From assembly GCA_963576725.1 (NCBI GenBank), contig OY755236.1, positions 71,580,379 through 71,644,378 on the forward strand: DNA of 64,000 bases. Direction: 5' to 3'. This stretch comes from Azorinus chamasolen (Eukaryota; Mollusca; Bivalvia; Cardiida; Solecurtidae). Each line of letters starts with the position of its first letter. The first letter of the stretch is position 1. Shown one piece after another: positions 22,373 to 33,294 of this stretch. The notes under the pieces were generated by a model. The model was not told the origin of the DNA. It saw only the letters and a list, made by a program, of their open reading frames with translations, and did not search any database. The translations under genes and the position numbers were made by a program.

Positions 22373-22564
22373 TTAACCCTTTAACCTAGGAATATTCACG
22401 TAATAAATAATAAAGACACCGTGATCAATTAGATTGATGTTTTATAATAACATGAGCACTGGAGGTATTGGTCATGGTCTTAAGCTGTATGGCTCCATAA
22501 TCAAACAGAGCACACTCTACAGAAGCCGTCTGACCTTGATCTACTCTGTTTGCAAAGGCGTTGA
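22373..22564 (+). mobile_element. P-type MITE, shortened
   Basis: TTAACCCTTTAACCTAGGAA to GCAAAGGCGTTGA; one hairpin arm lost (GAGCACACTCTACAGAAGCC). Its last TTGA opens the following D copy. Confidence 0.6.
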
Positions 22565-22788
22565 CCCTTTCCTCCATTGGCTATTTTTAGATTGAACCTC
22601 TTTCGATGCATCTACCGAAAATGAGCATTAACTAGAGAAAAGGAAATTTATAGAATTTTGTTATTTGAAACCATTGTGATAAATAGAGCATTTGCTCCTT
22701 TAGGAGCAAATGCTCTATTTATCATAATGGTTTCAACAGGTGACTTTTACAGAGGCGTAGAAAGGCGTATCTATGGAGGAAAGGTTAA
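22561..22788 (+). mobile_element. D-type MITE
   Basis: TTGACCCTTTCCTCCATTGG to GGAGGAAAGGTTAA; complete palindrome with tip TTTGCTCCTTTAGGAGCAAA. Confidence 0.8.
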
Positions 22789-22881
22789 ACTGTCGTCTGC
22801 AAAAATCCGAGATTTTCAAAACTCATATTTCAAACTCCTGCTTGTTGCTGGTTAAATATTTTCAAATTCGCTGGATTTGGC

Positions 22882-23296
22882 TTAACTCTTTCGCTGCCAG
22901 TGTCGCATATGTAATTACCTATGCAAACAACTTGGAACAGTCTGATCAGGATCCAACCTGTTTGTTATTGGGCGTTTTAAGAAAAGGGGAGACAATTAAA
23001 CAAACGAAATAAGTGTGAGGTTGAGCGCCCCATAACCGGTTTAACCCCCCCTCCGTGACAAGTGTCACTGACCGTTCCAAGTCAGTACTTCCATCTTCGT
23101 CCCCCTACTGTTTGTTTGTTATGTCTCTGCGCGTCTGTGTCTTTTGATATTGATGTACATACACTGTATACTATTTTGTCGTGGTGCTGTTCGGGTGGCT
23201 GTTTGTTTTGTGGTGTTTCCTGCATGACTCATACCTTTACTTGTAGAAGGCAACATATTTAGCAGACGACAATATTAGGCAGTGGAAGGGTTTGTC
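22882..23296 (+). mobile_element. E-type element split by an unrelated insertion
   Basis: TTAACTCTTTCGCTGCCAGT and CAACTTGGAACAGTCTGATC on the left; GCAGACGACAATATTAGGCA at 23262-23282 on the right. Between (about 23005-23255) is GAGCGCCCCATAACCGGTTT... with a CCCCCC tract, another repeat. Confidence 0.5.
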
Positions 23297-23800
23297 AAGT
23301 GGACGTGGCTCCTGCCTTTGTCCTGGAGGGAAAGGACCTTAATTTTCATGACTTCCTGAGTCGATATTCTAAACCGAAATTTGACACCCGGTATCCATTT
23401 GAAATGTAGAATAACAGCCCAAGGTCAGCAAGCTTGATGGTCGTCATTCCACTAAGAATTAGACCCTGGGTCATTACACCCCCAAAAACGAAGTTTGAGA
23501 GTGGGTATAGGAGTCAGTGTGTTGGTCGGTCGGTTGGTCTTGTCTGTCTGTCTGTCCGTGGCACAACCTGGTTTGATTCGCAACCAAGGCAGCTGAACGG
23601 GGGTAGTCCATCACCTTTAATGATAGTTCTAGTTTCTTATGTAAATGTAGGGTTGATGATTGACATTCGACTTAGAATTGACCTCATGTCGATTTTTTTA
23701 TGTGGAATATCGACACAAGCAGTCACGTTTCTATAGAGGGTCTCTATTCTTAATAACACCGGCGGCACCAAGGTTAACTTATGAATACCGTAGGCGTGCG
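23297..23800. other. Simple-sequence-rich stretch
   Basis: GGTCGGTCGGTTGGTCTTGTC and TGTCTGTCTGTCCGTGG (23522-23560) are of a type frequent in mollusc DNA. No supported gene; the 100-codon plus frame at 23434 is low-complexity. Confidence 0.4.
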
Positions 23801-23802
23801 TA

Positions 23803-24001
23803 TACAATAGAACCCGTCTCAAGCGGCCATCAAAAGTTCTGATTATGGGTATGTAAGGTTGTTAAATTGCTAAAGGTAGATGGTAACTTAATGCAGGTCA
23901 AAAGTAATGCAGAATCTCCAATAGGATTACTTTTGCCCTTCATCAAGCAACCATGCACCTGCTTCCTATATTCAATAAATGAATGGACAAGTTCTACTGA
24001 A
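23803..24001. mobile_element. H-type MITE, shortened core
   Basis: TACAATAGAACCCGTCTCAA, TAGATGGTAACTTAATGCAGG arms, hairpin tip reduced to CTCCAATAGGA. Confidence 0.65.
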
Positions 24002-24553
24002 TAGTTCTATTGAGTCGACGTGTGATTTTGAAATGAAATGGAAGTATCCCTACGCTTGAAAACTGCACAGTTACGTAGTGGTACCAGTTGGTACATCCGA
24101 CGTCCTTACGGCTACGAATGACCAAACGGGCAATGAATGACCAGACCAATCTCGTACATTGCTGGTTAATGCACAGTGACATTGGCTGCTGCCGCCTTAC
24201 GGATACCGCTGGGCGGTCATAATAGCCTATAAGATATAACAATGCCCATATGGTGACTATGTGATTGCCGAACGACCGCTTTTAAGATGTACGGATGGGT
24301 TCTTACGAAGAAACCAAACTTTTTGGGCATTTCCGACGTCCGTTCGACTACAGTATGACGATCGAAGGTTTCCCGTACAGTCTACGCACGATCACAGTAA
24401 CATAATTATATGCCTTTCCCTGAGGTCTGTATAACCGTGCGACATACCATTATGTCAGACTTACATTATTTCAGAGTGGTCGTTATAGATAGGTTTCGCT
24501 GTATACTCGTATAAGCTATTCCAGTAGAAAAAAGGTCGTTTGCATTTTGCAAA
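24002..24553. other. CpG-rich unassigned stretch
   Basis: Contains many CpGs (CATCCGACGTCCTTACGGC, TTCCGACGTCCGTTCGAC, TGACGATCGAAGG). No MITE sequence until 24554 and no convincing exon. Could be an unmethylated or regulatory segment, or a young single-copy insertion. Confidence 0.35.
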
Positions 24554-24760
24554 TACAGTAAAATCCTATAAACCGGAATTCTAGTAGAGACGAATTTAGA
24601 TACTTCTAGGCAGGTGGCAGCTTAATACAGGGTGAAAGGCATGCAGAAAGATCCTAGAGGAGCTTTCTGCATGACTTTCATCCTGTATTAAGCTGTCGCG
24701 TGCCTCCGAGACTTACACGTACACTAATTTGTACATCCGATTTAGAGGGGTTTTACTGTA
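24554..24760. mobile_element. G-type TA-flanked MITE
   Basis: TACAGTAAAATCCTATAAAC / CGATTTAGAGGGGTTTTACTG; tip GATCCTAGAGGAGC with one mismatch. Confidence 0.8.
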
Positions 24761-24963
24761 CAGTAAAATCCTCTAATGCATCCACTACGACGAGGTCTAG
24801 TTGTAGGTCGTAGAGATATGCGGTAGCTTAATGCAGGGCGGAAGTTCTACAGAACGTCTTACAACATGAGCTTTCTGCCTTACTCTCGTCGTGAATTAAG
24901 CAACAATCTGTGTTTGAGCACACTACTTTCTATTCATTATGATAGAGGGGACTCTAGTGTAAT
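24757..24963. mobile_element. I-type MITE sharing a TA with the preceding G copy
   Basis: TACAGTAAAATCCTCTAATG directly after GTTTTACTGTA, so one TA serves both. The core (GTAGCTTAATGCAGGGCGGA) is decayed. Confidence 0.6.
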
Positions 24964-25100
24964 TCACACCATGGCATGTTGTTACCTCAATCACATGCCG
25001 TCTAATTAGGATCTACACTGTTTTGTCAGGATGGATACTATATGCCAAAAAGCTGTTAAATTTCAAACACTAGAATCCGACCAGAAGCGACTGATCTGCG

Positions 25101-25106
25101 TTTATT
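25101..25106 (-). terminator. Possible poly(A) signal AATAAA
   Basis: On the minus strand TAAAATAAAC lies about 190 bp past the TAA at 25294. It would be the polyadenylation signal if that candidate terminal exon is real. In AT-rich DNA this hexamer is common by chance. Confidence 0.2.
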
Positions 25107-25293
25107 TTACATAACCACGTTGTACATTTTTCCGCAGTTCATAAGGAAAAATAGAACTTCCTTTTGTATTTTCAAAAGTTTCATTGTCAATTTCAAGCAC
25201 AGTGTCCGTTGTTTCCACTGTATTTCTTTCAGAAATAGTCCAGATAGTAATCCTTTCGATTACAATGTATGTTAATATGGGGCAAATGATATT

Positions 25294-25393
25294 TTACAGT
25301 CTTTTCCTTTCCTTTTGTGTTTTGATCTTGTTGCCATTTCTTGACGTGTCCTCTTGTTGAATTCTTACATACTTATTTGAATTTACCATGAAC
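25294..25393 (-). CDS. Candidate terminal exon, minus strand
   Basis: After the acceptor CTCGATCAG a single G completes a split codon, followed by 32 codons and TAA. The peptide has Q-Q-E-D-T-S-R-N-G-N-K and a strongly basic end (K-E-R-K-R-L). The one-base start fits either exon 3 of the SPMIP2-like gene (giving TGG, Trp) or the 32446 candidate (giving Arg). An AATAAA signal lies about 190 bp beyond the stop. A lysine-rich C-terminus would suit the family as I recall it. Confidence 0.3.
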
Positions 25394-25419
25394 CTGATCG
25401 AGGTTGCATTGTTAGGCAT

Positions 25420-25500
25420 TTGAGACCAGAATGGACCCATATCAGACATATCCTGTATGGGTCGTCTGACCAGGGTCTTACTGGTTTGCTTATGAAATAA
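25420..25500. mobile_element. P-type core relict
   Basis: CAGAATGGACCCATATCAGAC / GTCTGACCAGGGTCTTACTG pair around CCTGTATGGG, followed by the family's TTATGAAATAACAT. Confidence 0.45.
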
Positions 25501-25554
25501 CATAAATCGTATTCTGTAAGTTCTGCCATAGTCAAACTGTCCATTGTTCATCAA

Positions 25555-25925
25555 GACATAATAAATCCCAGCTTATTCATTAGCTTAGTCATTGCTTATT
25601 ACATACACATTCACCAGGTGACCCTGATATTGTCAAACTGAGTTATGTTCCATATGGAAATGAGGATTAATCATATTATGTATTTACATGGAAGCACGGA
25701 TGTGATTTCCCAAGTGGTGCGAACATGAGATTATGTTGGCGTGTTGCGCAATAAATGGAGATCAATATAATAATATATTACATTAAATCTTGCACTTTAA
25801 GTAATTGTCCTCTGAAATTGTTTTCGACCGTCGTCATTCTGAAAGTTACTTTCTCATGCAAGTCTCTCAGTCAGAGTGTCAAACTTTTGGCAAAGAATAT
25901 CACGGATTCACATAGAGTGGCGAAA
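25555..25925. other. Non-repeat stretch, nothing assigned
   Basis: AT-rich DNA without element ends, exon-like frames or structures. Confidence 0.4.
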
Positions 25926-27060
25926 GAGTAACGAGAATTAGGCTGCAAACTGTATAGCAAGATGCTCTACATATCCCGTCTGGTACGAGAATTAGGCTGC
26001 AAACTGTACAGCAAGATGCTCTTTATGTCCCGCCTGGTACGAGAATTAGGCTGCAAACTGCTCTACATGTTCAGTCCGGTACGAACAATGTTACGTGAGG
26101 CTTCACACTGCTCTACATGTTCAGTCCGGTACGAACATGAGGCTGCAAACTGCTCTACATGTTCAGTCCGGTACGAACAATGTTACATGAGGCTGCAAAC
26201 TGCTCTACATGTCTAGTCCGGTACGAACATGAGGCTGCAAACTGCTCTACATGTCCAGTCCGGTACGAACGTGAGGCTACAAACTGCTCTACATGTCCAG
26301 TCCGGTACGAACGTGAGGCTGCACATTTTTTATACCAAAATACTCTTCGTGTCTTGATGTGGATCAAACTAATGTAACTTTATGATAATTAGGATGTACA
26401 CTATTCAAAGCAAGATGGTCTACATGTCCAGTCAAATACGAGAATTAAGTTGCATACTATTTATAGCAAGATGCTCTACATGTCCAGTCCAATACGAAAA
26501 TTAAGTTGCATACTATTTATAGCAATATGCTATACATGTCCAGTCCAATACGAGAATTAGGTTGCTTACTATTTATAGCAAGATGCTCTACATGTCCAGT
26601 CCAATACGAAAATTAAGTTGCATACTATTTATAGCAATATGCTATACATGTCCAGTCCAATACGAGAATTAGGTTGCTTACTATTTATAGCAAGATGCTC
26701 TACATGTCCAGTCCAATACGAGAATTAGGTTGCATACTATTTATAGCAATATGCTATACATGTCCAGTCCAATACGAGAATTAGGTTGCATACTATTTAT
26801 AGCAATATGCTATACATGTCCAGTCCAATACGAGAATTAGGTTGCTTACTATTTATAGCAAGATGCTCTACATGTCCAGTCCAATACGAAAATTAAGTTG
26901 CATACTATTTATAGCAATATGCTATACAAGTCCAGTCCAATACGAAAATTAAGTTGCATACTATTTATAGCAATATGCTATACATGTCCAGTCCAATACG
27001 AGAATTAGGTTGCATACTATTTATAGCAATATGCTCAACATGTCCAGTACAATACGGAAC
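25926..27060 (+). repeat. Compound satellite, 54-, 42- and 56-bp units, about 20 copies
   Basis: The shared motif is TACGAGAATTAGG...TGCTCTACATGTCCAGTCC. The left part has 54-bp units, the middle (about 26050-26320) 42-bp units lacking the TATAGCAAGA segment, and the right 56-bp units with TACTATTTATAG. In the right part units with CAAGATGCTCTAC and CAATATGCTATAC largely alternate. Confidence 0.93.
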
Positions 27061-27070
27061 AAACTACGTT

Positions 27071-27268
27071 AGAAACTCTCTAAAGTACCCGTTATAAATA
27101 AACATTAGTGTCTTTACAAACAGGCGGCTGCATAATGCAGGACGAAAATAATACAGAAAGCTCTACTGCTTTCCGCATAATTGTTGCCCAGCATTAATCC
27201 ATAGTCTGTCTCTAGGGCCCAGTATCAGACCTGTCTTTGGTAGTCACGTTAGATGGTCATTACTGTAT
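27071..27268. mobile_element. I/A-like MITE, diverged
   Basis: ACTCTCTAAAGTACCCGTTA start, GGCGGCTGCATAATGCAGG arm, GATGGTCATTACTGTA end. Confidence 0.5.
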
Positions 27269-27319
27269 GAGTACTCTAAATACTATTCTCTAAGCAATAG
27301 AAACACATATGACGGATTT

Positions 27320-27428
27320 ACACATGTCCGGATAAGATGCGTAAATTAAAATATGGTTCAAGAAAATTCCTTTTGGTGGAGAAATAACGATTTTAGTACT
27401 TGAGTACTCAGATTTATCTGTTGCTCTA
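27320..27428. mobile_element. F-type MITE without its hairpin
   Basis: CCGGATAAGATGCGTAAATT joins TTCCTTTTGGTGGAGAAATA directly; the whole palindromic centre is missing. Confidence 0.6.
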
Positions 27429-27497
27429 TTTTACATAGTTCTGAATTTACAACTACCGTGGACATACCGACGGATGAATGTAAGCCTGTAGTAATTA

Positions 27498-27794
27498 TAG
27501 TTGAACTTCGATATCCCGAATAACTCGAAGTAAAAGTTCGGTCCTTTCAAAATTTACGATACAGAATTGTTCTAAAATGTATTACTACGCACATCTAGAA
27601 ACACATGTGACAGTTTACTGTAGATCGAAAGTAACGCTGAAAGCTCCTACATGGTCGTTCAACATTACTTTAGACCTGATTTAAGTTGTGTGAGCCTGAG
27701 AAATTGTCCAGATTAGAAATCAGATAACTCGAACATCTGTTACCTCGAAGTAATTTGTATGGTCTCTTGGAATTCGAGATATGGAACGGAACTA
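27498..27794. mobile_element. R-type TA-flanked MITE, full length
   Basis: AGTTGAACTTCGATATCCCG / GGAATTCGAGATATGGAACG ends, matching the partial copy at 11021. Hairpin decayed (AAAGCTCCTACATGGTCG). Confidence 0.7.
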
Positions 27795-27912
27795 CAGATT
27801 TATAAACGTTCGTACTCAAACACTTAAATCGTCATTTCTCCACCAAACCCTATGTTGTGAACACTCTTTAGAATCGCCTCGATGAGGTTTGGTGGAGAAA
27901 TAAAGGAGTTAT
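27795..27912. mobile_element. F-type MITE, partial
   Basis: TACTCAAACACTTAAATCGTC to GATGAGGTTTGGTGGAGAAAT; most of the right arm deleted. Confidence 0.6.
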
Positions 27913-28237
27913 TATTGAAAACTCCGAGCTACTGATTTAGAGCGAGTGAGATCGTGTGTAGCACGATTGGAGTTCATAAGCTCCTAAAGTAATTGCTTTC
28001 TTAATATTGGCTATGCTGATTTTTCTTCGTTTCTGTTGGAAAAACGCTATTAGTGTGTTAAACAGCTTGGAACTAACCACTCTTAAGATGTCCAACTCTT
28101 TTCTGGCAGAACGAATGCCAAAAGTACAGCAAGGCTTCCCTGCGAGCTTTATATGTATAACTGTCATTCAACATACAATTAACCCTTTGAAAAAGTCATG
28201 GCCTAAGGGCCCCTCTTGGACTCCTCTGACCTGAGTC

Positions 28238-28487
28238 TTAACCCTTCGCTTGCTGAATTTTAAAATACATTTCTCCTTCTTTACCCATGCCCTGTTGTAT
28301 AATTACATATATCTTCACTGTGTACAAGTATATCGCTGTGCAATCACTGCTGCGGAGTGCACTGGTTGCACAATCAACTTGTAAACAGTGCAGACCCTGA
28401 TGAGACAGCTCCTGCAGGAGCTGTCTCATCTGGGTCTTCACTATTTACAGGTAGATATGTTGACGCGAATAGCAAGCGAAGAGTTAA
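28238..28487 (+). mobile_element. C-type TTAA-flanked MITE, full length
   Basis: TTAACCCTTCGCTTGCTGAA to GCAAGCGAAGAGTTAA; differs from the 12773 copy by a few bases. Confidence 0.88.
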
Positions 28488-28559
28488 CTGTTTTCAAATG
28501 GTTTTTTCCCTGCATTCAATAGGATAAGCAACCATTTGCTATTATAGACCCCAAATATT

Positions 28560-29350
28560 AAAGCATTAAGCTGCTATAGAGAAGTTTTGCTGTACATGTA
28601 TTTTAACCCTCATATTAACGCATTAGGTTGCTAAAGGGAGTGCTGCTGTATTTTAACACCCACTCATATTAAGGCATTAAATTGCTGTAGAGAGAATGTT
28701 GCTGTATGTTAACCCTCTTATTAAGGCACCATGTTGATGTAGAGAGGATTTGCTGTATTCTAACTCTCATACTGCATGAGATATTATGTTGCTGTATATA
28801 GTTTTTGCTGTACGTGTATTTTAACCCTCATACTAAGGCACTATTGTTGCTGTAGAAAGTTTTTGCTGTATTTAAACGTCATATAAGGGTAATATATTGT
28901 GTTGCTGTAGAGAGAATGTTGGTGTATTTTAATCCTCGTATTAAGACATCATATTGCTGTAGAGAGGTATTGCTGTACTTTAACCCTCATACTAACACAT
29001 TGTGTTGCTGTAGAAATAGTATCGCTGTAGTGTAACCCTCATACTAACACATTGTGTTGCTGTAGAGGTTTTTGCTGTATTTGAACACTTACTCATATTA
29101 GGAATTAAGTTGTTGTAGCGGGAAATTTTCTGTATTAAACCTTCATACTAAGGCATTATGTTGCTTTAGAGAGTTTTTGCTGAATTTTTACCCTCATTTT
29201 AGGGCATTATGTTGCTATAGATATTTTGCAGTATGTTAGCACTCATATTAATATTAGTGTATTATGTTGCTATAGAGTTTTTGCTGAATGTTGACCCTCA
29301 CATTTAGGCATTGTGTTGTTATAGAGAGTTTTCCTGTATTTCAATCCTTA
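28560..29350 (+). repeat. Degenerate ~58-bp satellite, about 13 copies
   Basis: Consensus TTTTAACCCTCATACTAAGG+CATTATGTTGCTGTAGAGAG+TTTTTGCTGTA. Each unit ends like the A-type terminus (TATAGAGAGGTTTTACTGTA), and the first unit keeps CTATAGAGAAGTTTTGCTGTA. Confidence 0.85.
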
Positions 29351-29361
29351 CATGAAGGCAT

Positions 29362-29537
29362 AACCGGATTTTCAATTTAGTATAAGTATCGATCATGGAG
29401 ACAGGTGGCAGCTTAATACAGGTGAAAGTCACTCAGAAAGTTCATTTAGGAGCTTTCTGCGTGGCCTTTACCCTGCCTTAAGCAGACACCTGCTTGAAAG
29501 CATCTCAATTATTCTCTACTAGAATTCCGGTTCAGTA
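29362..29537. mobile_element. G-type MITE, left end worn
   Basis: AACCGGATTTTCAATTTAGT, AGACAGGTGGCAGCTTAATA arm and CTAGAATTCCGGTTCAGTA. Confidence 0.65.
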
Positions 29538-29579
29538 ATACCATACGTTAACAAAATAATACAAATGTATAGACTTTTC

Positions 29580-29795
29580 TTAAACGTTTCCCTGTTGAAT
29601 ATTCATACAAGAAATAATTACGTAATGCATATTTATTAGCCGAATGTTTTATAATGGCGTATGTACCAGACCTTTTTGGTATTGGTAGAAACTGCGGAGT
29701 CAGATCTATTTTTATCCCATAAACAAACAGTGTAGACTCTGATCAGATCTTACTGGTCTGGGTCTTCTCTATTTGAAAATGCATGGAAACGGCGA
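29580..29795 (+). mobile_element. P-type MITE
   Basis: TTAAACGTTTCCCTGTTGAA, GAAATAATTACGTAATGCAT, and a hairpin reduced to GATCAGATCTTACTGGTCTG. Confidence 0.6.
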
Positions 29796-30033
29796 ATTGC
29801 TTTACGGTCATATTTCCAATCGTCTGAGAAGAAAGTGTGCTTGCTTGTGTCCACTCTTTAACTGTCATTGCTGTATCTGTGATAATTCGTATACAGATGA
29901 ATCTGACGTCTCATTTGGAGCCAAACTGTTTGGTACTGTGATTAGGTTTTTTAACAAAGAACAGAAACAAATTCAAAGATAAGTCGAAGTAAGGGACACA
30001 TTTCACTCACGACAGTACGTGCAAGTGAAAGGG

Positions 30034-30212
30034 TTTACCCTTTTCTCCGTTTTCACGCGTCCTGTAGGAGCCGTCTGATCAGGGTCTGCTCTGTTTGCCT
30101 ATGAACAGATCCGACTTCAATTTCTTCCAATACACACTATGTGTACGTGACACTACAGACATTCACGATGTCATTATTTTCCTTACACGGATAATCAACA
30201 GGACGGTGTTAA
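30034..30212 (-). mobile_element. P-type MITE with left arm deleted
   Basis: TTTACCCTTTTCTCCGTTTTC joins CCTGTAGGAGCCGTCTGATC directly; right end GACGGTGTTAA. Confidence 0.62.
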
Positions 30213-30402
30213 AAGGAAGGGATATTTGATATCCATGTTTATGGCCTCAAAGCATTTCGTAAATCATTAAACAGAAAGGACTATGAAATTGGACAGAAAA
30301 ATGTTTTATCTAAGTGTCACGGTTAGATCTAATGATTAAAAGGTCAGAAAAGTAATTGTTTACTAAAGCTTTTCAGTGACAAACAGTGCCTGCTACTTAC
30401 TG

Positions 30403-30608
30403 TTAACCCTTACAATGCTGAATTTTCAAATGGACTATTCCAAAATTCAAACAGATGAAGCTTACAGCGAATATTTAAGGACTCTTCTGAAGAAAAGTGA
30501 CAAACAGTACAGACCCTGATAAGAGAGTTCCTCTAGTAGCCTTTTCATCTGGGTCTACATTGTTTGCAAATGATAGCAGTGACTCGTGTTCTGCTCTGTA
30601 AGGGTTAC
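30403..30608 (+). mobile_element. N-type TTAA-flanked MITE
   Basis: TTAACCCTTACAATGCTGAA to CTGTAAGGGTTA; hairpin GAGAGTTCCTCTAGTAGCCT with several arm mismatches. Confidence 0.72.
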
Positions 30609-30863
30609 GTAACCTTGAAGTATTCGTCCTACTTTCTAGTCATTAATACCCTTTTACGTGTTTCCACAAATTAGTTATTCTTAACTGATCACTCATGACA
30701 GACAGGTCTCTTGGACCAGGCAAAACCTATATAACTCGTAAGGTTATGAACAGTCGTTAGTGAAACAATGACCTGTGGATATTTATATGCTTTTGTTCAT
30801 TATGACAGTTTACACAATCAAGGACATTTTCGTCCAAGGTAGAAGTTTTAAACTAATGCTATT

Positions 30864-31322
30864 TACAGTAAAACCATTCTATGGAAGTGACTACTAAAAG
30901 AGGTATAATTCTGTGTCTTAACCCTTTCCCTCATATAAATGTGTTTTCACGCATTTGCAAACAGAGTAGACCCAGATCAGACGGCTCCTAGAGGAGCCGT
31001 CTGATCAGGGTCTACTCTGTTTGCTACTAGAATTTCAAAATTCTGCCTCTTTACTTTCTAAAATGGCTACAATGTTGCACCTTCCATATTTCAATATAAC
31101 TATTTTTTTCATGAATATTCAGTAGGTATTGAAATTTGGAATGAATACAGAACAGGGAAAGAGTTAAATACAGGTGGTGGTAGCTTAATGCAGGAAGAAA
31201 ATGGCGCAGAACGCTCCTGCTGGAGTTTTCTATATTACTTTCACCCTGCATTAAGAAACCACCTGCCTTTAAAGACGTCTATATTTATTCATTAAATGGT
31301 CAATTAGAGGGGTTTTACTGTA
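30864..31322. mobile_element. I-type TA-flanked MITE with a nested B-type element
   Basis: TACAGTAAAACCATTCTATGG before and GGTGGTAGCTTAATGCAGGA...GAGGGGTTTTACTGTA after the B copy. Confidence 0.75.
30918..31167 (+). mobile_element. B-type MITE nested in I
   Basis: TTAACCCTTTCCCTCATATA to CAGGGAAAGAGTTAA; hairpin tip GGCTCCTAGAGGAGCC perfect. Confidence 0.85.
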
Positions 31323-31460
31323 TAATGTTTGATAAGCAAATAGGACAGGCTCTGATCAGACGTCTGATCTGGGTCTGTTCTGTTTGCAAATACTTGTGTT
31401 GTACAGGGTAAAGTCAAGAAAAACAATCCTATACAGCACGAGGATCGGTTTTATTGATCA

Positions 31461-31806
31461 AACAGTTTGGATACCGGGTGAGACACTAGACAAACTGATA
31501 CCGGGTGAGACACTAGACAAACTGTTTGGATACCGGGTGAGACACTAGACAAACTGTTTGGATACCGGGTGAGACACTAGACAAACAGTTTGGATACCGG
31601 GTGAGACACTAGACAAACTGATACCGGGTGAGACACTAGACAAACTGTTTGGATACCGGGTGAGACACTAGACAAACTGATACCGGGTGAGACACTAGAC
31701 AAACTGTTTGGATACCGGGTGAGACACTAGACAAACTGTTTGGATACCGGGTGAGACACTAGACAAACAGTTTGGATACCGGGTGAGACACTAGACAAAC
31801 TGTTTG
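31461..31806 (+). repeat. 32/27-bp satellite built from an E-type arm
   Basis: Units GTTTGGATACCGGGTGAGAC+ACTAGACAAACT, with shorter units lacking GTTTG. CAAACAGTTTGGATACCGGGTG is the left arm of the E family (GGATCCTGATGAGAC). The element's own right end GCAAATGCGAATCAAGTCGC follows. Confidence 0.93.
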
Positions 31807-31842
31807 CAAATGCGAATCAAGTCGCATTCGACAGGATAAGGA

Positions 31843-32071
31843 TTAACCCTTTCCTCCATAGGCTATTTTTAGACCCAACCTCTTTGAAGGAATCTACCCA
31901 AAAGGAGCATTTACTAGAGAAAAGTAAAACTTTAGAATTTTGTAGTTTGAAACCATTGTGATAAATAGAGCATTTGCTCCTATAGGAGCAAATGCTCTAT
32001 TTATCACAATGGTTTCAAGAAGTGGTTATTACAGAGACGTAGAAAGACATATTTATGGAGGAAAAGGTTAA
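31843..32071 (+). mobile_element. D-type MITE
   Basis: TTAACCCTTTCCTCCATAGG to GGAGGAAAAGGTTAA; perfect palindrome, tip TTGCTCCTATAGGAGCAA. Confidence 0.85.
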
Positions 32072-32328
32072 AAAGAACCGACTTTTCCTAAATTTAGCCC
32101 AGGTTTGTTCTGAATGATCGAATTACGTTTATGTACTAAACAGTAGGTGAAGAAACGGGTCGGGTTGTTTTCTAGAACATGTGTTTGCACTTTGCACTAC
32201 TTGTACGTTCTTCGTTGAAGGTCGAATTTCTTTCCCATGAATCTACATATTACCGATTTCGGTCACAAAAGTGTGGTTAAATGGAAAAGCTATACCGCGC
32301 GCCTTCAACATGTGGTTTATTAACCTAC

Positions 32329-32446
32329 CTCAATTCGAATGGAGTCATAATGTACCCTTCTTTTGAAATAGCTAAACGGATCACAATATCAATTGAAGTA
32401 CCTGGATGACGGGACTTTGGTTCATTATCTGTGCTATTCTTCGCTT
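32329..32446 (-). CDS. Candidate exon, minus strand, unrecognised
   Basis: A 118-base segment runs from the acceptor ACATTAG to the donor TTGAG|GTAGGT. It starts with two bases that complete a codon begun by the 35758 candidate, then reads 38 codons with I-D-I-V-I-R-L-A-I-S-K-E-G-Y-I-M-T-P. It ends in phase 2. A TTAA-type element begins about 12 bp upstream of the acceptor. The opposite strand is also open over most of the span, so the coding strand is uncertain. Confidence 0.27.
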
Positions 32447-32457
32447 CTAATGTTTTA

Positions 32458-32705
32458 TTAACCCTTTCCCTCGTATAAACAACGCCCTTTCATGCATTTG
32501 CAAACAGAGTAGACCCAGATCAGACGGCTCCTGTAGGAGCCGTCTGATAAGGGTCTGCTCTGTTTTCTTATGGTATAATATAAATCTGATTCTACAAGTT
32601 CTGCCTGAGCCACAGTGCCATGTGCATAAGTCAATATTAAAATTATTCTAATATTCTTACTGATGTCATTTTTTCTTACATGATTATTGAACAGGGAAAT
32701 GGTTT
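32458..32705 (+). mobile_element. B/P chimeric TTAA-flanked MITE
   Basis: Left end is B-like (TTAACCCTTTCCCTCGTATA), right part is P-like (CTAATATTCTTACTGATGTC). Hairpin tip CTCCTGTAGGAG. Confidence 0.72.
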
Positions 32706-32739
32706 ACTATATAATAATAAACTTGACATGACATGACAT

Positions 32740-32825
32740 CTGCATACAGTTTTGATCCAGATGAGACGCCAAGTAACTCGGTGTCTCACCCGGTGTCCAA
32801 ACTATCTGACAGTCTATCAAGAAAA
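32740..32825. mobile_element. E-type core
   Basis: CAGTTTTGATCCAGATGAGAC / GTGTCTCACCCGGTGTCCAAA around GAGTTACTTGG-like AAGTAACTCGG. Confidence 0.55.
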
Positions 32826-32872
32826 CGGACTAGCATGGGATCCACATACTGTATAAGATTGCTCTTCTTGAC

Positions 32873-33025
32873 TTAACCCTTGTAAATCAGTGTCTGCTCT
32901 GTTTGCTTATGGAATTGTAATAGTTCTGACGCTGCAGTTTCTACTAATACCGAATGTCTTTATAAAAATCCTGCTATTAAATATTCTTGATGTCATTCAC
33001 GAATATTCAACATGGAAGGGGTTGA
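32873..33025 (-). mobile_element. P-type MITE with left arm deleted
   Basis: TTAACCCTTGTAAATCAGTGTCTGC then TTGATGTCATTCACGAATATT and GGAAGGGGTTGA. Confidence 0.58.
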
Positions 33026-33294
33026 GATAGAGATATATAGCGAAAGTACAAGGTCAGAGTCCTTCTGGTTTCTATTAACAAATCTATGAATACATATATT
33101 TGCAGACAGTTTAGAGACGTTGATTTTCAGATACAGACAGATAAAGATAAAACATGGCCACAGGAGAAAAATAAGTAAATGTATTATTTATTAACACACG
33201 CGTGGAAAACAAATAAATTAAAATGTGTATAAACAACCTTCATTGTGTTTTTACTTTTGTTCTGATTTCGCAATCGCTTTCTTCTCAAATTAAG

